Source: JBEKHI01 sp050012355 (GTDB lineage: Bacteria; Actinomycetota; Actinomycetes; Streptosporangiales; Streptosporangiaceae). From it: a DNA stretch of 14,078 bases. The notes under the pieces were generated by a model. That model did no database searches. It saw only the letters and a program-made list of their open reading frames with translations, and had not been told where the DNA came from. Below are positions 12,541 through 14,078 of the stretch, piece by piece. The first letter of the stretch is position 1; every line of letters begins with the position of its first letter. Location of the stretch: contig JBEKHI010000210.1 in the NCBI GenBank assembly GCA_050012355.1, positions 1-14,078 of the forward strand, given 5' to 3'. The position numbers and the translations under genes were made by a program.

Positions 12541-12981
12541 GTGGATGCTGAGATGATGGGGCTCGCTCTGGAGCAGGCGAGGGCTAGCCTTTCGCAAGGC
12601 GGGGTCCCGGTGGGGGCCGTGCTCGCAAGCGAGACCGGAGAACTGCTCGGGGCCGGGCACAACGAGCGAGTGCAGCGCGGTGACCCGGTAGCGCACGGCG
12701 AGATCGCCTGCCTGCGGAACATCGGCCGCCGGCCGTCCTATGCGGACACCGTCCTCTACACGACGCTGTCCCCCTGCCAGATGTGCAGCGGGGCGATACT
12801 GCTCTTCCAGATTCCCCGCGTCGTCGTTGGCGAAGCAGCGACCTTCGAGGGCGACCTAGGTTTCCTGGAGTCAAGGGGAGTGGATGTCGTACTGCTCAAC
12901 GACCCGGACTGCGTCGCCGTGATGCGCGAGTTCCAGCAGCGCTACCCGCAAGTCTGGTCCGAGGACATCGGCGGCCGCTGA
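12541..12981 (+). CDS. Cytosine deaminase, yeast FCY1-like
   Basis: A 146-aa zinc-dependent deaminase of the CDA fold. The zinc site is HGE (His52, Glu54) with PCQMC (Cys79, Cys82). Beyond the shared motif the whole protein follows yeast cytosine deaminase: GGVPVGAVL (20-28), LGAGHNERVQRGDPVAHGE (36-54), LYTTLSPCQMCSGAIL (72-87), IPRVVVGE (91-98) and, most telling, the C-terminal WSEDIG (139-144). The Asp142 and Trp139 positions match residues that hold cytosine in the yeast enzyme. It therefore likely converts cytosine to uracil for pyrimidine salvage, and may act on 5-methylcytosine or related bases. The start is GTG at 12541 with a -10-like box just upstream; an ATG at 12553 is a less likely choice because it trims helix 1. 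No salvage partner gene is adjacent. A general nucleoside or guanine deaminase is the alternative. Confidence 0.85.
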   Translation: MDAEMMGLALEQARASLSQGGVPVGAVLASETGELLGAGHNERVQRGDPVAHGEIACLRNIGRRPSYADTVLYTTLSPCQMCSGAILLFQIPRVVVGEAATFEGDLGFLESRGVDVVLLNDPDCVAVMREFQQRYPQVWSEDIGGR

Positions 12982-13009
12982 TCCCTGCTCTGGCCGCGCA
13001 GGGCGGTAT

Positions 13010-13023
13010 GCCCCATATGGGGC
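13010..13023. repeat. 14-bp perfect palindrome GCCCCATATGGGGC
   Basis: A perfect 14-base palindrome 28 bases after the deaminase stop. It could fold as a tight hairpin (loop of at least 4, stem of 5) and add to transcription stop, or be a protein site. A stronger terminator follows at 13076. Confidence 0.35.
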
Positions 13024-13075
13024 TATTGCGCCGCGTGCCGGGCGGGCCGCAGGGCGACGGGGAGCGTTAGCACTG

Positions 13076-13113
13076 CGGGCAGGGACCGGGGGTGCGGACC
13101 CGGTCCCTGCCCG
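13076..13113. terminator. Bidirectional terminator hairpin, 15-bp perfect stem
   Basis: The arms 13076-13090 (CGGGCAGGGACCGGG) and 13099-13113 are perfectly complementary around an 8-base loop. It lies between the converging deaminase (+, ends 12981) and molybdopterin oxidoreductase (-, ends 13122) genes, 8 bases from the latter's stop. There is no T-run, as is usual in high-GC actinobacteria. Confidence 0.85.
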
Positions 13114-13121
13114 AAGCGGGC

Positions 13122-14078
13122 CTAGGTGACTGTTACGTGGATGGTGTCGTAGCCGGTGGCACCGCTGGGGAAGACCGGTTGGCCTACCGAGGTCTGGGTG
13201 TAACCAGTCTGGTCGGTGGCGCGGACCTGGACCTTATGCGTGCCGGGCGTCGCATCCCAGATGTAGTACCACTGGCGCCAGGTATCGATCGTGTCCTGGA
13301 CCGCGAGATTCGCCTCGGCGAACACCCCGTCCACGCCGACCTCAACCGCGGCGATGCCCTTGTGCTCGGCCCAGGCCACCCCGGCGATGACGTTCTTGCC
13401 TTCCGGGAGGCTGGTACCGGTCTTCGGGGTGTCGATGCGGGATTCGGTCTTGATGGGGGCTTCCGCCGCCCAGCCACGCTGGGTGTAGTACACCTTCTCG
13501 GCGCCGTAGGTCGTCAGATTCATGTCCACCACCCACTTGGTGGCCGACACGTAACCGTAGAGGCCTGGTACCACGACGCGGACGGGAAAGCCGTGCTCGG
13601 GCAGCAGCGCCTCGCCATTCTGGCCGATCGCGAGCAGTGCCGTGCGGCCGTCCAGCACGGCGTCGAGGGATACCCCGATGGTCATGCCGTTGACGTCGGT
13701 CATCACGATCTGCTGCGCGCCGGACTGGATGCCGGCCTCGCGCAGCACGTCGGCGAGCAGCGTGCCCTCCCAGCGGGCGTTACCGGTCAGCGGACCGCCC
13801 ACGTAGTTCGCCACGCAGCACACCGTGATGTCGTGCTCGATCATCGGTCGCCTGACCAGCTCACCGAAGTCCATCGTGAACGGCTTGTCCACCATGCCGT
13901 GGATCTTGAGCTGCCACGACTTGACGGCTAGCTCCGGGATCTTCAGCGCTGTGTCGACCCGGTAGTACTGATCGTTCGGCGTGTAGAAGGCGGACAGCCC
14001 GGGGATGTCGAGCTCGGCGCCCTTCGGCAGCGTCGGCCCGGTGACCTTGGGCAGGCTGATCGCCGGCTCGCTCGCACT
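13122..14078 (-). CDS. Molybdopterin-dependent oxidoreductase, sulfite-oxidase fold (5' partial)
   Basis: The frame is open to the window edge; 318 C-terminal residues are visible, so the start lies beyond 14078. Residues 32-200 are the molybdopterin-binding domain of the SUOX/YedY fold: FYTPNDQYYRVDTAL (31-45), WQLKIHGMVDKP (55-66), the Mo-ligand region TVCCVANYVGGPLTGNARWEG (86-105; Cys88 is the likely ligand by alignment with TCVSNEVGG-type relatives) and FPVRVVVPGLYGYVSATKWV (164-183). Residues about 205-318 form the Ig-like dimerisation domain (WAEHKGIAAVEVGVD, HKVQVRATDQTGY). Actinobacterial relatives usually carry several membrane helices before this part, with the catalytic domain outside the cell; that region is not in view. 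The substrate (sulfite or another oxyanion or sulfoxide) is not known for this branch. The adjacent double Cys87-Cys88 is a little unusual. Confidence 0.9.
   Translation of the reverse strand, partial: SASEPAISLPKVTGPTLPKGAELDIPGLSAFYTPNDQYYRVDTALKIPELAVKSWQLKIHGMVDKPFTMDFGELVRRPMIEHDITVCCVANYVGGPLTGNARWEGTLLADVLREAGIQSGAQQIVMTDVNGMTIGVSLDAVLDGRTALLAIGQNGEALLPEHGFPVRVVVPGLYGYVSATKWVVDMNLTTYGAEKVYYTQRGWAAEAPIKTESRIDTPKTGTSLPEGKNVIAGVAWAEHKGIAAVEVGVDGVFAEANLAVQDTIDTWRQWYYIWDATPGTHKVQVRATDQTGYTQTSVGQPVFPSGATGYDTIHVTVT

Noticed and set aside
13092..13931. Plus-strand open frame of 279 codons opposite the molybdopterin oxidoreductase
   Set aside because: It is a shadow of a gene with clear SUOX-fold motifs; it also begins inside the terminator hairpin.

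Overview
The window is high-GC DNA with strong G/C preference at third codon positions, many GTG starts and stop/start-overlapping gene pairs. The run enolase, FtsB/DivIC-type division protein, DUF501 protein, Ppx/GppA phosphatase is the classic gene order of Actinomycetota chromosomes. I therefore read this as chromosomal DNA of an actinobacterium, probably a soil or filamentous type; the genus cannot be told from the sequence. I see no tRNA, rRNA, CRISPR array, insertion sequence or phage gene.

Layout. (1) 3-4052 is an accessory block. It holds the 3' part of a secreted, cysteine-rich right-handed parallel beta-helix protein (+). Converging on it across a perfect 19-bp bidirectional terminator hairpin are two overlapping minus-strand genes, an ATP-grasp ligase followed by an FAD-dependent monooxygenase-like protein. 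Gene sets of this kind are often found in actinobacterial cell-surface glycan or secondary-product loci; the substrate cannot be read from the sequence. (2) 4053-4237 is a divergent control region with a tandem AAATTC direct repeat. (3) 4238-7916 is the core plus-strand operon: an exported low-complexity protein whose end overlaps the start of eno, then eno, ftsB-like, DUF501 and ppx, each joined to the next by a 1- or 4-base overlap. (4) 7917-8334 is a gene-free stretch with a terminator-like hairpin, three further dyads and a promoter-like sequence. (5) 8335-9123 is a family-5 (UdgB-type) uracil-DNA glycosylase. It ends tail to tail with a minus-strand ybaK-paaK pair, and both stop codons lie within a single CTAG. 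(6) 10836-10892 is a compact divergent promoter region. (7) 10893-12981 is a plus-strand run: an unrecognised conserved actinobacterial-type protein, a MacroD-type macrodomain protein, a GNAT acetyltransferase and a yeast-FCY1-like cytosine deaminase. (8) After a 15-bp-stem bidirectional terminator, the window ends inside a minus-strand molybdopterin oxidoreductase of the sulfite-oxidase fold whose N-terminus lies beyond 14078.

How the parts work together. The eno operon couples a glycolytic enzyme to a division protein and to polyphosphate/(p)ppGpp turnover, a conserved but functionally mixed arrangement. The genes after 8335 look like house-cleaning enzymes (uracil removal from DNA, mischarged-tRNA editing, ADP-ribose or O-acetyl-ADP-ribose removal, pyrimidine salvage) rather than one pathway. 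A recurring feature of that half is a TANNNT-like -10 box 6-8 bases before the start codon with no Shine-Dalgarno sequence. This suggests leaderless mRNAs for the glycosylase, ybaK, the 10893 gene, the macrodomain gene and the deaminase. I found no clearly new multi-gene defence or mobile system. The most open questions are the ATP-grasp/FAD pair, the exported protein before eno, and the dyad-rich gap before the glycosylase gene.
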